From a virus, in IMG/VR virus record IMGVR_UViG_3300005911_000018, positions 1 to 21,494 of that record: a DNA stretch of 21,494 nt; one strand, 5' to 3'. The translations under genes were made by a program, and so were the position numbers. The notes under the pieces were generated by a model. The model saw only the letters and a program-made list of their open reading frames with translations, did not search any database and had not been told where the DNA came from. Every line of letters starts with the position of its first letter. Within the stretch, counting starts at the first letter, position 1. Positions 5,098-12,670 of the stretch are shown here, piece by piece.

Positions 5098-6708
5098 TTA
5101 AAAGCAAAGCCGACCGCCAATCCTCGCACTGGCATACGACCAAGCGTACCTCGCATCAACCGAAAAAGCGCCAGCCGAGCCACCGCCATCCACATAACCG
5201 CCGACCCGAAAAACCCGCCAATAATCACGGCCCACTTCTGAATATTGATAGTAATAATCTGTTAGTTTTGTTGTTGAGCTTGCCCCTACTGTGGAAGGAA
5301 TAAAGCCGACTACATTTTCAATGTTAGCCGCATAATCTGAGCTTACACCTATATAAGTAGCATCACAAATATGTTTCATATTTACGCTTGTTTCGTCTGC
5401 AAAATAATCGGAATTATTCGTTACATAAATAGGCTGAGCGGCTTCGGTGCCAGTCCATCGGCCATCCCAGGTAATACCATCGGCCATTTTCCATACATTA
5501 CCGTAAAGGTTTTCAATGCCTCGGTAAGTCATATAATCGGTTAAATAACCTAAAGTTGTGCCGTTACTTACGGAATTACTACTATTAGCATCTGCCACCG
5601 ATAAGCCCGTTAAGCCTATATAACTATCGGCCGTCCAACCGCCACCGCTTAAATCAGTTCTACCCGCTCCTATCATACTTTGGCTATTAAAATCGGCATA
5701 CTCAACCAAATAAAGTAGTTGTATGGCTGAATGTAAATAGTAATCTAATTGTCGCCATCCTGTACCACGTTCGGCCGACATTGTTCGATATTCTACCCTT
5801 GTTTCGTAAGTTTTCGCCCAGGTGCCTGCAACGGATGTCATTTTATCGCCCGTAGTGTAAATTGAAGTTGGAATACTTGCCTTTGCACACATGGCAGATG
5901 TTGAGGCATCGTACATACCACCTTCGAATGCTCCTATATATCTATAATTAACTTCTTGCCCATCCTTCCAAAAAGCAGGGTGAAGCTCAAAGCCTGGTAA
6001 GTCGTATTTTGAAATATACCAACTGTTTAAAGTTGTAACTAAAGTGTGTTTATAATAAAATTTTGGAATTTCAACCATCACTTGCCCATCAGATCCCCCA
6101 AAATTTGCGGTGCCAATTTCGTAAACTTCGCCGCTTATTATAATATCTCTTTCGAGCGAAAGCGTGTTTAAATCGTCAATAGCTGTTATTATTGAATAAG
6201 TGGTGTCGGTTACATTTTTTATGTATTGCCCTGCTACTATTCCATCAGTAACAAAATCGGCGCCTGAATCAATTAATTTATAGGCGGTGGTTCCATCGGT
6301 GGTGTCGGTTACTGTTATGCTTGTGCCATCTTTATTAAGTGAATTATCTAAATCAATATAATAGTTAACCGTGCCATCGTCATTAAGCAAGCATCTGCGC
6401 ATATCGCTTTGAATAGGCAAATAGTCGTTGCCTGCACTTTGTGAGGTGGCTATGTCTACCAATGATCCTAAACGAGCATATACATCGGTTGAGCTATTCC
6501 AGCTTAAGCCTTGAAAAAACCCGTTAAAATCATATTTATCGGCTAAGTTTGTACTGTCGGCAGCTATACGAGCCGAGAGGTTTGCATCAGTCGCTTGGCG
6601 AGCTGTACGTTCTGTTGTAATTGAATTTTTACGTTCAGTGGTTTGCGCTTCGACTTCGCTCAGCGACCACAAAAAAGCGAATAGTAATATTAATAATATC
6701 TTTTTCAT
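5098..6708 (-). CDS. DGR target: diversified tail-fibre-like protein with C-type-lectin-fold end
   Basis: This 536-residue protein is the DGR variable protein, probably the receptor-binding or surface-display ligand. It starts with a signal-peptide-like segment (MKKILLILLFAFLW, likely cleavage after 'EVEA'), then a polar helical stretch (about 23-60) like tail-fibre stalks. The C-terminal third resembles the formylglycine-generating-enzyme/C-type lectin fold used by DGR targets: 'GNVWKMADG' near 405 and 'VFRVGG...SAGAF' near 499-515. Residues 497-536 are encoded by VR; 18 differ from the TR translation through adenine sites. The AGGAGGT site six bases before the ATG is among the strongest in the window and fixes the start. 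It lies 13 bases after a gene for another exported protein. Confidence 0.9.
   Translation of the reverse strand: MKKILLILLFAFLWSLSEVEAQTTERKNSITTERTARQATDANLSARIAADSTNLADKYDFNGFFQGLSWNSSTDVYARLGSLVDIATSQSAGNDYLPIQSDMRRCLLNDDGTVNYYIDLDNSLNKDGTSITVTDTTDGTTAYKLIDSGADFVTDGIVAGQYIKNVTDTTYSIITAIDDLNTLSLERDIIISGEVYEIGTANFGGSDGQVMVEIPKFYYKHTLVTTLNSWYISKYDLPGFELHPAFWKDGQEVNYRYIGAFEGGMYDASTSAMCAKASIPTSIYTTGDKMTSVAGTWAKTYETRVEYRTMSAERGTGWRQLDYYLHSAIQLLYLVEYADFNSQSMIGAGRTDLSGGGWTADSYIGLTGLSVADANSSNSVSNGTTLGYLTDYMTYRGIENLYGNVWKMADGITWDGRWTGTEAAQPIYVTNNSDYFADETSVNMKHICDATYIGVSSDYAANIENVVGFIPSTVGASSTTKLTDYYYQYSEVGRDYWRVFRVGGYVDGGGSAGAFSVDARYAWSYASARIGGRLCF
5102..5220 (-). repeat. DGR variable repeat (VR)
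   Basis: This is the 3' end of the target gene, replaced by mutagenised cDNA during homing. Compared with TR it has 22 changes at TR adenines plus four others (TR to VR on the coding strand: T-to-G at 5036, 4978 and 4951; C-to-T at 5021). It runs to within two bases of the stop codon, so nearly the whole last 40 residues are diversified. Invariant blocks include 'RVF', 'AGAF' and 'AWS'/'TWS' framework positions. Confidence 0.93.
6645..6670. repeat. palindromic intergenic-type repeat inside the DGR target signal peptide
   Basis: The segment GCTTCGACTTCGCTCAGCGACC belongs to the same 'CGACT(C/T)CGCTC' family found between genes elsewhere in the window. Here it lies inside the coding region and encodes residues W-S-L-S-E-V-E-A at the signal peptide cleavage region. 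Confidence 0.6.
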
Positions 6709-6712
6709 CTTA

Positions 6713-6719
6713 AACCTCC
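6713..6719 (-). promoter_or_regulatory. strong Shine-Dalgarno of the DGR target
   Basis: AGGAGGT on the minus strand ends five to six bases before the ATG at 6708. Most late genes in this window lack any such site, so high or regulated translation of the target is suggested. Confidence 0.6.
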
Positions 6720-6721
6720 TT

Positions 6722-7141
6722 TTAATTTGGGTGAGCTGTTACCGTTAATGTACCGGCTGTGATCGTGCTTTTGGTAATCACTAAATACAGATATTTGAAT
6801 CCGGGCTTTTCGAGTACCTGGGCATCCTTATCGGTGCCGCTGAGTGCAATATCTACAGGATCGGAAGTATCATATTCAAATAAGGATGTTTGCCCGCTTA
6901 GGTCGTGAAATTTATATTCTAAAGTTCCGGCACCTGTTAAGCTGGTCCAATCCGCGATAAGGGTTAAATCATAGTTAGGGATCTGTACGTAAAAAGTAGT
7001 ATCGCTTCCTGCGATATCGCTCAAATCGAAGCTATCTAAAACGGTGGTTACCCGATTGGCATTTACCGAGCGTTGTGCATAGGCTTGTGGCGTAGCCAGG
7101 AATAAGCCTATAATTGCGATGATTAAAATTTTTGTTTTCAT
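6722..7141 (-). CDS. exported beta-rich protein, probably phage structural
   Basis: I do not recognise this 139-residue protein. It starts with a clear signal peptide (MKTKILIIAIIGLFLATPQA, probable cleavage after 'AYA' before Gln-23). The mature part is strongly beta-like, with Thr/Ser/Asp-rich strands (FYVQIPNYDLTLIADW, YLYLVITKSTITAGTLTVTA). It lies between the large tail protein and the DGR target. Position suggests a tail-tip or fibre-attachment role, yet the signal peptide suggests export by the host. Both this and the target carry signal peptides, so they may act together at the envelope. No Shine-Dalgarno precedes it. Confidence 0.55.
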   Translation of the reverse strand: MKTKILIIAIIGLFLATPQAYAQRSVNANRVTTVLDSFDLSDIAGSDTTFYVQIPNYDLTLIADWTSLTGAGTLEYKFHDLSGQTSLFEYDTSDPVDIALSGTDKDAQVLEKPGFKYLYLVITKSTITAGTLTVTAHPN

Positions 7142-7184
7142 TTTATGTTTGTTTTAAGTTAGTATTTACTTTACCACCTGTTTG

Positions 7185-7209
7185 CCCCTCGACTCCGCTC
7201 GGGGTTCAG
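7185..7209. repeat. palindromic repeat, CTCGACTCCGCTCGG family
   Basis: CCCCTCGACTCCGCTCGGGG with a following TTCAG lies in the gap between two tail genes. It is an imperfect palindrome and matches the copies at 12718-12743 and 14554-14577 almost exactly. Confidence 0.8.
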
Positions 7210-7211
7210 TT

Positions 7212-9269
7212 TTATTCATATTGTGCTTTTATCCAGGTGGCGGTCCATTGATTGCGATTTGCATTGAATGATCCCGTACTAAAAATATATTTATCGCTAT
7301 CCATTACCAAGGCGTTATGTGCGTAAATTCCTACTCCATTAATAATACCCGACCAGCATTTTACCGCCGATTTTTGTCCGGCCATGACTTCCTCTAATAA
7401 TAAATCATCAATTTGCTGAGCCGTACCCGTGGCTTGTATTTTCCATAAGTAAGAGTTCGTCCAATATGTACCATTGGATACTTTAATTGCTCCTACCGAA
7501 AACAATTCGGGACCATCGCCCTGAAATACTTCTGACAATGATTTATGTGTACCCGCATTGGTATTGGTATCATTATCTAATTCGGTGGTTTGCTCCATGA
7601 TGGCAGTATCAGGATTATCGGGATATACCATTTGAAATACTTCGGAGTTAAGGGTAAACGAAAAAGCCGCAGGTACATAGGCTGTTGATGAAAGCGCGAT
7701 ACTAAAATCCATTACTCCCGTTATTGGAATATTATAAGCAATCATTGTAAGCTCTTTATTTTCTCTAAAATTTGCACACGGACCGCCTGTTAATGTATAG
7801 GTTTGTGCGGTGGTCGACCATGTTTGAGAATCGCCATAATAGTAACTACCAATTTTAATGGTTAAATCGTAAGCCGATACATACGAATCGTCATAATAGT
7901 GTGGTGTAGCTTCGTCTATATCTAAAGTAATTTCTAAATCTAAACCTGAACCGCCCGGAATGGTATCGCCATCTTCGTAGGCATCGGGATACGGGTTAGA
8001 ACCTATCCGATATTTATATAAGCTACTTATATTGGCTAATATGGGTAAGAAATTAATAATTCCATCGGTACGATTAAAGCTTGATACTTTTATATCGGCA
8101 GCCGAATCGGTGGTATGTGCCACAGCATCGGTTTTATAAGAATTTGTTATTAAAGTGGTATTCCGTTTTTGATTGCTTTGAATAAATCGCCAACTCCCTT
8201 CGGACTGCATCAATTGTGCATCCCATTGGGTGCAAATACTTTTTAATACTTCGAGACAATTCATCGCTTCGAGACTGTCGTCGCTCTTAATTTTTATATA
8301 TGCTTCGTGATTTACGGCGGCCAATGTTAAAGGATTACTCGTAAACGGAGAGCTTACACCCATATAATCTTCGAACCATTGCACACAGCTTATTAAATAT
8401 TCGTCAGCTATAGGTTTTACAGAAATATTATCGATAGTAGCTGCTGTATTTTCATCTGATATAAAATATAATCTATCATCTCCATCACATATAATTTCTT
8501 CGGTAAATGTTCCACTTGTGCTTCTATCCGTTCCAAAACCACCGTAACCACATAAAACTTGTATAGATCCTGAGCTTATAGAAGTGATAGTATAAGTTAC
8601 CTCATATTTTTTACCTTTTTCTATAGCAATAACTTGATATAAAATACCTAAATAACCAGCTACTGAAACAGCTCCCACTCCCGAAGCTATTGTCCAACCA
8701 GGACCTTTAATCCAATCCGTATCGGTAGTAAGCGTGCCATTAGTAACTAATTCATTATCAATTTCGAAATACGTTTGTAAGCCTGTTTTATTTAGTAGAT
8801 TAAATAAATGCTCTAAAAAAGTTTCCTGTCCGGTATACCAGCTAGCCCCGTTTTTATAGTCGATGTTTGCCAATCGCCCGAGACTGTCAGTAGCGGTAAG
8901 TATTACTTTATATGGGAAAGCCGCATCGGGATACGAAATTAAATCGGTAAGAATATATCCCAGCCAATCGAGTTTCCAATTACCCGATACTTTTTTGTAA
9001 ATCTTTAAAACGAATTGTTGCTCATCGGCATTGGCAATATCACTTATCAGGGTTTCGGCGGCGGTATTATTACAACCCAATGTTACGGTACATTTCGAAG
9101 CTAAAATAGGATTTGTACGATTGGCCGGATCACCTTCGTAATTAAGTGTAAAGCCGTCGAAATCAATATCGAAATCCGATGCCGTACTGCTATAGTCCGT
9201 ATCGAGTATATCGATTTTATAATCGACCTCTTTCATTGATTTCCATATGGCTGAATAGCGTACTCCCAT
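7212..9269 (-). CDS. phage tail/baseplate protein with inserted carbohydrate-binding-like domain
   Basis: I start this gene at the ATG at 9269 (MGVRYSAIW..., 685 residues). The longer frame to 9308 would begin inside an intergenic repeat and add an Arg-rich tail of no sense. The N-terminal part (about 1-170, with 'YKIDILD', 'WLGYILTD', 'YPYKVILTATDSLGRL'-like segments) resembles Bacteroidetes phage tail-tip or hub proteins that follow the tape measure. Residues about 172-287 look like a separate beta-sandwich carbohydrate-binding module: it starts 'ELVTNGTLTTDTDW' and ends 'AATIDNISVKPI', a pattern typical of CBM_4_9-like domains. The C-terminal half is beta-rich and unassigned. Role is inferred: tail tip with glycan binding. 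Confidence 0.7.
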   Translation of the reverse strand: MGVRYSAIWKSMKEVDYKIDILDTDYSSTASDFDIDFDGFTLNYEGDPANRTNPILASKCTVTLGCNNTAAETLISDIANADEQQFVLKIYKKVSGNWKLDWLGYILTDLISYPDAAFPYKVILTATDSLGRLANIDYKNGASWYTGQETFLEHLFNLLNKTGLQTYFEIDNELVTNGTLTTDTDWIKGPGWTIASGVGAVSVAGYLGILYQVIAIEKGKKYEVTYTITSISSGSIQVLCGYGGFGTDRSTSGTFTEEIICDGDDRLYFISDENTAATIDNISVKPIADEYLISCVQWFEDYMGVSSPFTSNPLTLAAVNHEAYIKIKSDDSLEAMNCLEVLKSICTQWDAQLMQSEGSWRFIQSNQKRNTTLITNSYKTDAVAHTTDSAADIKVSSFNRTDGIINFLPILANISSLYKYRIGSNPYPDAYEDGDTIPGGSGLDLEITLDIDEATPHYYDDSYVSAYDLTIKIGSYYYGDSQTWSTTAQTYTLTGGPCANFRENKELTMIAYNIPITGVMDFSIALSSTAYVPAAFSFTLNSEVFQMVYPDNPDTAIMEQTTELDNDTNTNAGTHKSLSEVFQGDGPELFSVGAIKVSNGTYWTNSYLWKIQATGTAQQIDDLLLEEVMAGQKSAVKCWSGIINGVGIYAHNALVMDSDKYIFSTGSFNANRNQWTATWIKAQYE

Positions 9270-9276
9270 TTTATCA

Positions 9277-9319
9277 CCCCTCTCCCGACTTCGCCGGGAT
9301 CTCCCCAAAGGGGAGAATG
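9277..9319. repeat. tandem hairpin repeats before a tail gene
   Basis: Two hairpins stand side by side: TCCCGACTTCGCCGGGA and CTCCCCAAAGGGGAG. They begin only eight bases upstream of the ATG at 9269 and account for the false N-terminal extension of that frame. Confidence 0.7.
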
Positions 9320-9353
9320 TTTAGTTTGTAATTATTTAATTTTTCCTTTTTCG

Positions 9354-9381
9354 CCTTCACTTCGATGAACTCAGTGTTCAG
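9354..9381. repeat. palindromic repeat, CACTTCGATGAACTCAGTG type
   Basis: CACTTCGATGAACTCAGTG is an imperfect stem (CACT...AGTG). It is related to the copies at 12624-12647 and 12671-12700. Confidence 0.65.
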
Positions 9382-9407
9382 CGAGTTTTGTTTATATTTA
9401 TATTAAT

Positions 9408-9443
9408 CCCTATCTCCCCCCTTCGGGGGGATTAAGGGGGGTT
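9408..9443. repeat. C/G-tract hairpin repeat, CCCCC..GGGGGGATTAAGGGGGG type
   Basis: CTCCCCCCTTCGGGGGG followed by ATTAAGGGGGG lies just after the tape measure stop. Nearly the same unit recurs at 14993-15031. It could act as an RNA hairpin in the late transcript. Confidence 0.75.
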
Positions 9444-11896
9444 TATCCTGTTACTCGACCCTGTATAAGCATGACTTTATTATATGTTTTAACTAAATCA
9501 TCGCCTTTGGCTTTTAACTCACCATCAATCATAATATGAATTGGAATAGGTTTAAAGTTCATCGTTCCAGGACCGGGCGAAGCCATGGCCATATTTGCCA
9601 TTGCATTGGCCGGATTCATTTTTTGCATGAAGCTATTTAAAAAGGTTTCGAGTTTTTTAGGTGGCATTATAATTTCGTCGCTGTCTAAATTAGCGGGGTA
9701 TTTATCGCCACGATATCCTTTAGGAACTACACCGCCTGCTGCCATGCTTGGGCCTTTTTTAACGATTGCCTTAAATATCTTTGACGCAGCATACAAAGCT
9801 ATACCTGCACCCAAACCAGCAAAAGGATTACCTAATAAAGCTTTAAATGCTATGGCGGCTTTTGATGTAATAATTAATTGCTTACCCATATTTCCCATAA
9901 AGTCAGCAATTTTTGATATCATCCCACCCAAAAAATCTTCCATTGAAGTCATGCCCGTAAACACATCCACTAAACCATCAGCCATACTTAAACCCATACC
10001 AAGCATTCCTTCTTGAAACATAGATGATACTTGTAATGAGGTTTCACCAAAACTTGTCATGGCCGCTTGTGCTGCCAGTGCATTGGTTGTAACTATTTGT
10101 AAGCTACCGCCATTAATCATATTCCCCATTCCTCCAATACCCATATTTGAAGCCATGCTATTCTTTTTACCGGCATTGACATCAACACCCCCGGTTTTTA
10201 TCATGGACGCAGAAGTAGGAGCGCTTTGATTTCTTTTCAGTCCGCCGCCATTAATCGAGTTTAATTGTCCTTCGAGCTTGGTGATTTCGGCAGTAAGATT
10301 TTTAATTTTTGTTAATTCGCTTGCTGGAATTAACTCTATATTTTCGGAAGCTGCTTCGGCTAATAAATCGCGTTCGGCACGTAAATCGTTTAGCTTGGTT
10401 TCGAGGGCTGTTACATTTATAGTTTGCTCGTTTACTGCATCAGCATCATCAAGTTTTTTTTGCTGTTCTTTAGTTAATGCTTTTGAGTAATCGAGCGATG
10501 ATTGAGTAAGTTTGTTGTAATTATCAATTTGATCGCGTTGCTGTTTTGTTAATAATTCAGCATCGGGCGTAAGGTTAAAAATACGTTTATAAGTATCTTC
10601 GTATTCGCCGATTTTTGTTTCAAGTTCGGTTTGTAATCCTAATTCTTTTGCTTTTGCTTTTACTATTCTTGATGATAGTAAAGCCGCCATATTGGTAGAA
10701 GCATAATGAGCCTGATCGCGTTTATTTATTTCGCCAACTACCTTATTAATTTCCTTCTCTTTTTCTAAAACATCCATTTTAGATAAGAGAATATCGTTTA
10801 TACGATTAGCCGCTTCCTGGTCGACGGCTGCAATTTTCTCATGGATTTTAAATAACTGCTTACTTAAATTATTTTCATCCTGAATACGTTTAGCGATTTG
10901 ATGTCCTAATTTTTCGCGCTGACCGGCCACCACTTCTTCGCTCTCCTGGATAGCTATTTTTTTAACGAGCTCGGCATTATACTTTCGTAGATTTTCTTTG
11001 AGTTTACCAACTTCAATATTCTCGGCATTTAAACCTTTAACAATATCGGGAGCCAAATCTTTTAATTGATTAAGTATTTTTAAACGATCGGCTTCGCTTA
11101 AATTGGTATTATTAAGCTGAGTGGCTAATAAATTAGCTTCGCGTTGCTGATCATGTAGTCCTTGCGATACCGATTTTGTAGGGCTCATTAATTCCTTAAA
11201 CCCTTCGATCATTGGGCGAATACCTTCGTATAATACTTTACCGGCACGTTCGCGCATATCGCCCCAAATATTTGAGAGCTGAGTTAGTCCGCCGGTGCCT
11301 GCCAAAGCCGCTGCCTGGGCTTGCCCTTCGAATGCCGATGATAAACCTTTAGATAAAGAAGCCAATCGCTCGTTACTACCCACGGCTCCCGTTACTTCAA
11401 TACCATAACGAGCCAGGGCATTGGTTGTGCTTCCTAATGTTTTAGAAACTAAATCGGCCGCTCCGGCAAGGTCCATTTTTTTTGCGGTTGCTAAATCCTG
11501 AACCAATGGGATGATAGCTTTTATTTGGCTTTCTTCTTTTACAAAAGCCCCAATTAAGGCTTGTGCACGTATGGTTTCTTCATCGCCAAATAAGGTAATT
11601 TTTTGTAATGCCTGGGCTTGTGTGATCAGTCTTTTTTGTGCACCCTCACGACCTTTTAAAGCCGTTAATAAACTGGCTTCGGCTTTATCCTGAACATCGA
11701 AAGCTTTTAACGAGGCAGATCCGTAACGAGTTATCGCACCAATGGCAAAAGCTCCGGCTATCATGCCACCAAATTTTTTAATTTGCCCTGCAAAAGCTTT
11801 TGTAGTCTTTTGGGAGCGTTTCATTTCACGATCAAAGGACTTGGTATTTCCTCTAAACGCTACAGTCATGTTATGTTGTGTTTTTGCTACTCCCAT
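9443..11896 (-). CDS. tail tape measure protein
   Basis: At 817 residues this is the longest gene of the tail module, directly after the chaperone pair, where tape measures lie. The N-terminus (MGVAKTQHNMTVAFRGNTKS) leads into a conserved-looking region with 'QAQALQKITLFGDEETIRAQALIGAF' segments. The middle, about 230-530, is long charged helix with coiled-coil character (KEKEINKVVGEINKRDQ, LNDLRAERDLLAEAA). Hydrophobic Gly/Ala/Met-rich segments at about 650-730 fit a membrane-active region released at DNA entry. At the usual rule of about 0.15 nm per residue the tail would be near 120 nm. It is shorter than many tape measures, and no lytic domain is visible. Confidence 0.88.
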   Translation of the reverse strand: MGVAKTQHNMTVAFRGNTKSFDREMKRSQKTTKAFAGQIKKFGGMIAGAFAIGAITRYGSASLKAFDVQDKAEASLLTALKGREGAQKRLITQAQALQKITLFGDEETIRAQALIGAFVKEESQIKAIIPLVQDLATAKKMDLAGAADLVSKTLGSTTNALARYGIEVTGAVGSNERLASLSKGLSSAFEGQAQAAALAGTGGLTQLSNIWGDMRERAGKVLYEGIRPMIEGFKELMSPTKSVSQGLHDQQREANLLATQLNNTNLSEADRLKILNQLKDLAPDIVKGLNAENIEVGKLKENLRKYNAELVKKIAIQESEEVVAGQREKLGHQIAKRIQDENNLSKQLFKIHEKIAAVDQEAANRINDILLSKMDVLEKEKEINKVVGEINKRDQAHYASTNMAALLSSRIVKAKAKELGLQTELETKIGEYEDTYKRIFNLTPDAELLTKQQRDQIDNYNKLTQSSLDYSKALTKEQQKKLDDADAVNEQTINVTALETKLNDLRAERDLLAEAASENIELIPASELTKIKNLTAEITKLEGQLNSINGGGLKRNQSAPTSASMIKTGGVDVNAGKKNSMASNMGIGGMGNMINGGSLQIVTTNALAAQAAMTSFGETSLQVSSMFQEGMLGMGLSMADGLVDVFTGMTSMEDFLGGMISKIADFMGNMGKQLIITSKAAIAFKALLGNPFAGLGAGIALYAASKIFKAIVKKGPSMAAGGVVPKGYRGDKYPANLDSDEIIMPPKKLETFLNSFMQKMNPANAMANMAMASPGPGTMNFKPIPIHIMIDGELKAKGDDLVKTYNKVMLIQGRVTG

Positions 11897-11897
11897 T

Positions 11898-12287
11898 TTA
11901 TCCGTCTTTTATGCCCATGAACTGAAATAATTGCTCTTTTGTTTTGATGGTTACTTCATTTGCTTTCTCCGTTTTTTTATCACTTTTAAAGCTTTTTAAA
12001 TAGTCGTCGAACGATTTTGGTTTGTCGCGTTTTTCGATGTACGGATTATTCATTAATTCGCTATACATCAATAATTGGGTTTGCAAAAATTGCGCTTCGC
12101 TCGTTTGATTTCGCAATTCGATAAAACCGTTTAATCTGTTAAAGAACTCACGCGGCGTACTATTCCAAAATTCGTCGGGCGACATTTGCATTTGCCCGAA
12201 AGCAATTTGCATTAGCCTATCAAATGTTAAGCTTTCGGGTGGCCCGCTTTCTTCGATGGCTTTTTGTTCATCGTTAGGGCCATCTGC
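11898..12287 (-). CDS. tail assembly chaperone, frameshift-accessed T domain
   Basis: This -1 frame is open from the slippery site at 12287-12293 to 11898, giving 129 residues that would be fused to the first 105 residues of the G-like protein (234 in total). An internal ATG at 12212 opens the last 104 residues, but no Shine-Dalgarno precedes it. The domain is helical and charged ('MSPDEFWNSTPREFFNRLNGF', 'SFDDYLKSFKS'). It has the typical start of tail chaperone second domains, which link the tape measure to the tail tube. It ends two bases before the tape measure start. Functional assignment follows the lambda G/GT paradigm and gene order. Confidence 0.75.
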   Translation of the reverse strand, partial: ADGPNDEQKAIEESGPPESLTFDRLMQIAFGQMQMSPDEFWNSTPREFFNRLNGFIELRNQTSEAQFLQTQLLMYSELMNNPYIEKRDKPKSFDDYLKSFKSDKKTEKANEVTIKTKEQLFQFMGIKDG

Positions 12288-12601
12288 TTTCCCATTATTT
12301 CCAAGCTACTACTGAAATATCTAATCAGTTTTACACCTTCCTCAAAAAACAAAACTTCGATAATATCATCTTCGGCAAATGGTAATTCATCCTCGATACA
12401 TCGCTCAAAACCAAGTTTAAAAATTGCGATCAGTTTTTCGATATCAACGGCCGGCATTTTTTTCCAATCAACACTAGCATACCAAAGCATGAAATCAGTA
12501 AATGATTCTAAACCTTGATCGATGCAAAATTTATTGATCACTGCCATGTCGAATTTAGCCGGGTGATTTTTGCCTTTGATTTTAAATTGTTCGTTTTTCA
12601 T
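12227..12601 (-). CDS. tail assembly chaperone (lambda G-like)
   Basis: This 124-residue protein lies between the tail tube and tape measure genes, the conserved place of tail chaperones. It is helical and acidic in the middle (VDIEKLIAIFKLGFERCIEDELPF, EDDIIEVLFFEEG) and Lys-rich at the end (NKKPSKKAGHPKA). Codons 103-105 are ATG-GGA-AAG, so the heptamer G GGA AAG lies in the zero frame, and the -1 frame is open beyond it. Most ribosomes would stop at 12227 and a minority would make the fusion. An AGGAG site lies about eight bases before the ATG. Sequence family is not certain from memory. Confidence 0.75.
   Translation of the reverse strand: MKNEQFKIKGKNHPAKFDMAVINKFCIDQGLESFTDFMLWYASVDWKKMPAVDIEKLIAIFKLGFERCIEDELPFAEDDIIEVLFFEEGVKLIRYFSSSLEIMGKQMALTMNKKPSKKAGHPKA
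12287..12293 (-). promoter_or_regulatory. programmed -1 ribosomal frameshift site
   Basis: The minus-strand heptamer GGGAAAG is in the correct phase (G GGA AAG) and is identical to the lambda G-T slippery sequence. Two mutually exclusive stems can form downstream: GATGGC (12284-12279) with GCCATC (12260-12255), or TGGCCC (12282-12277) with GGGCCA (12245-12240). They begin two or five bases after the heptamer. Confidence 0.8.
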
Positions 12602-12623
12602 TTTTTCTTCTCCTGTTTTTAAT

Positions 12624-12647
12624 GGACACTGAGTTTATCGAAGTGTC
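12624..12647. repeat. palindromic repeat, GACACTGAG..CGAAGTGTC
   Basis: GACACT...AGTGTC arms enclose GAGTTTATCGA. It is the first of three repeats in the 216-base gap between the tail tube and chaperone genes. Confidence 0.7.
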
Positions 12648-12670
12648 GTTATTGTATTATTTTTAATTAA

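Noticed and set aside
9270-9308. 13-residue Arg-rich N-terminal extension of the tail protein (MGRSRRSRERGDK)
   Set aside because: It is encoded by an intergenic hairpin repeat; the next ATG at 9269 gives a normal N-terminus.
9585-10490. Rightward frames inside the tape measure gene
   Set aside because: They are antisense to an intact 817-residue tape measure and have Ser/Ile-rich low-sense translations.
12213-12287. Independent start of the chaperone T domain at the internal ATG at 12212
   Set aside because: The -1 frame is open upstream to an in-phase lambda slippery heptamer, which explains expression better. Internal initiation cannot be fully excluded.
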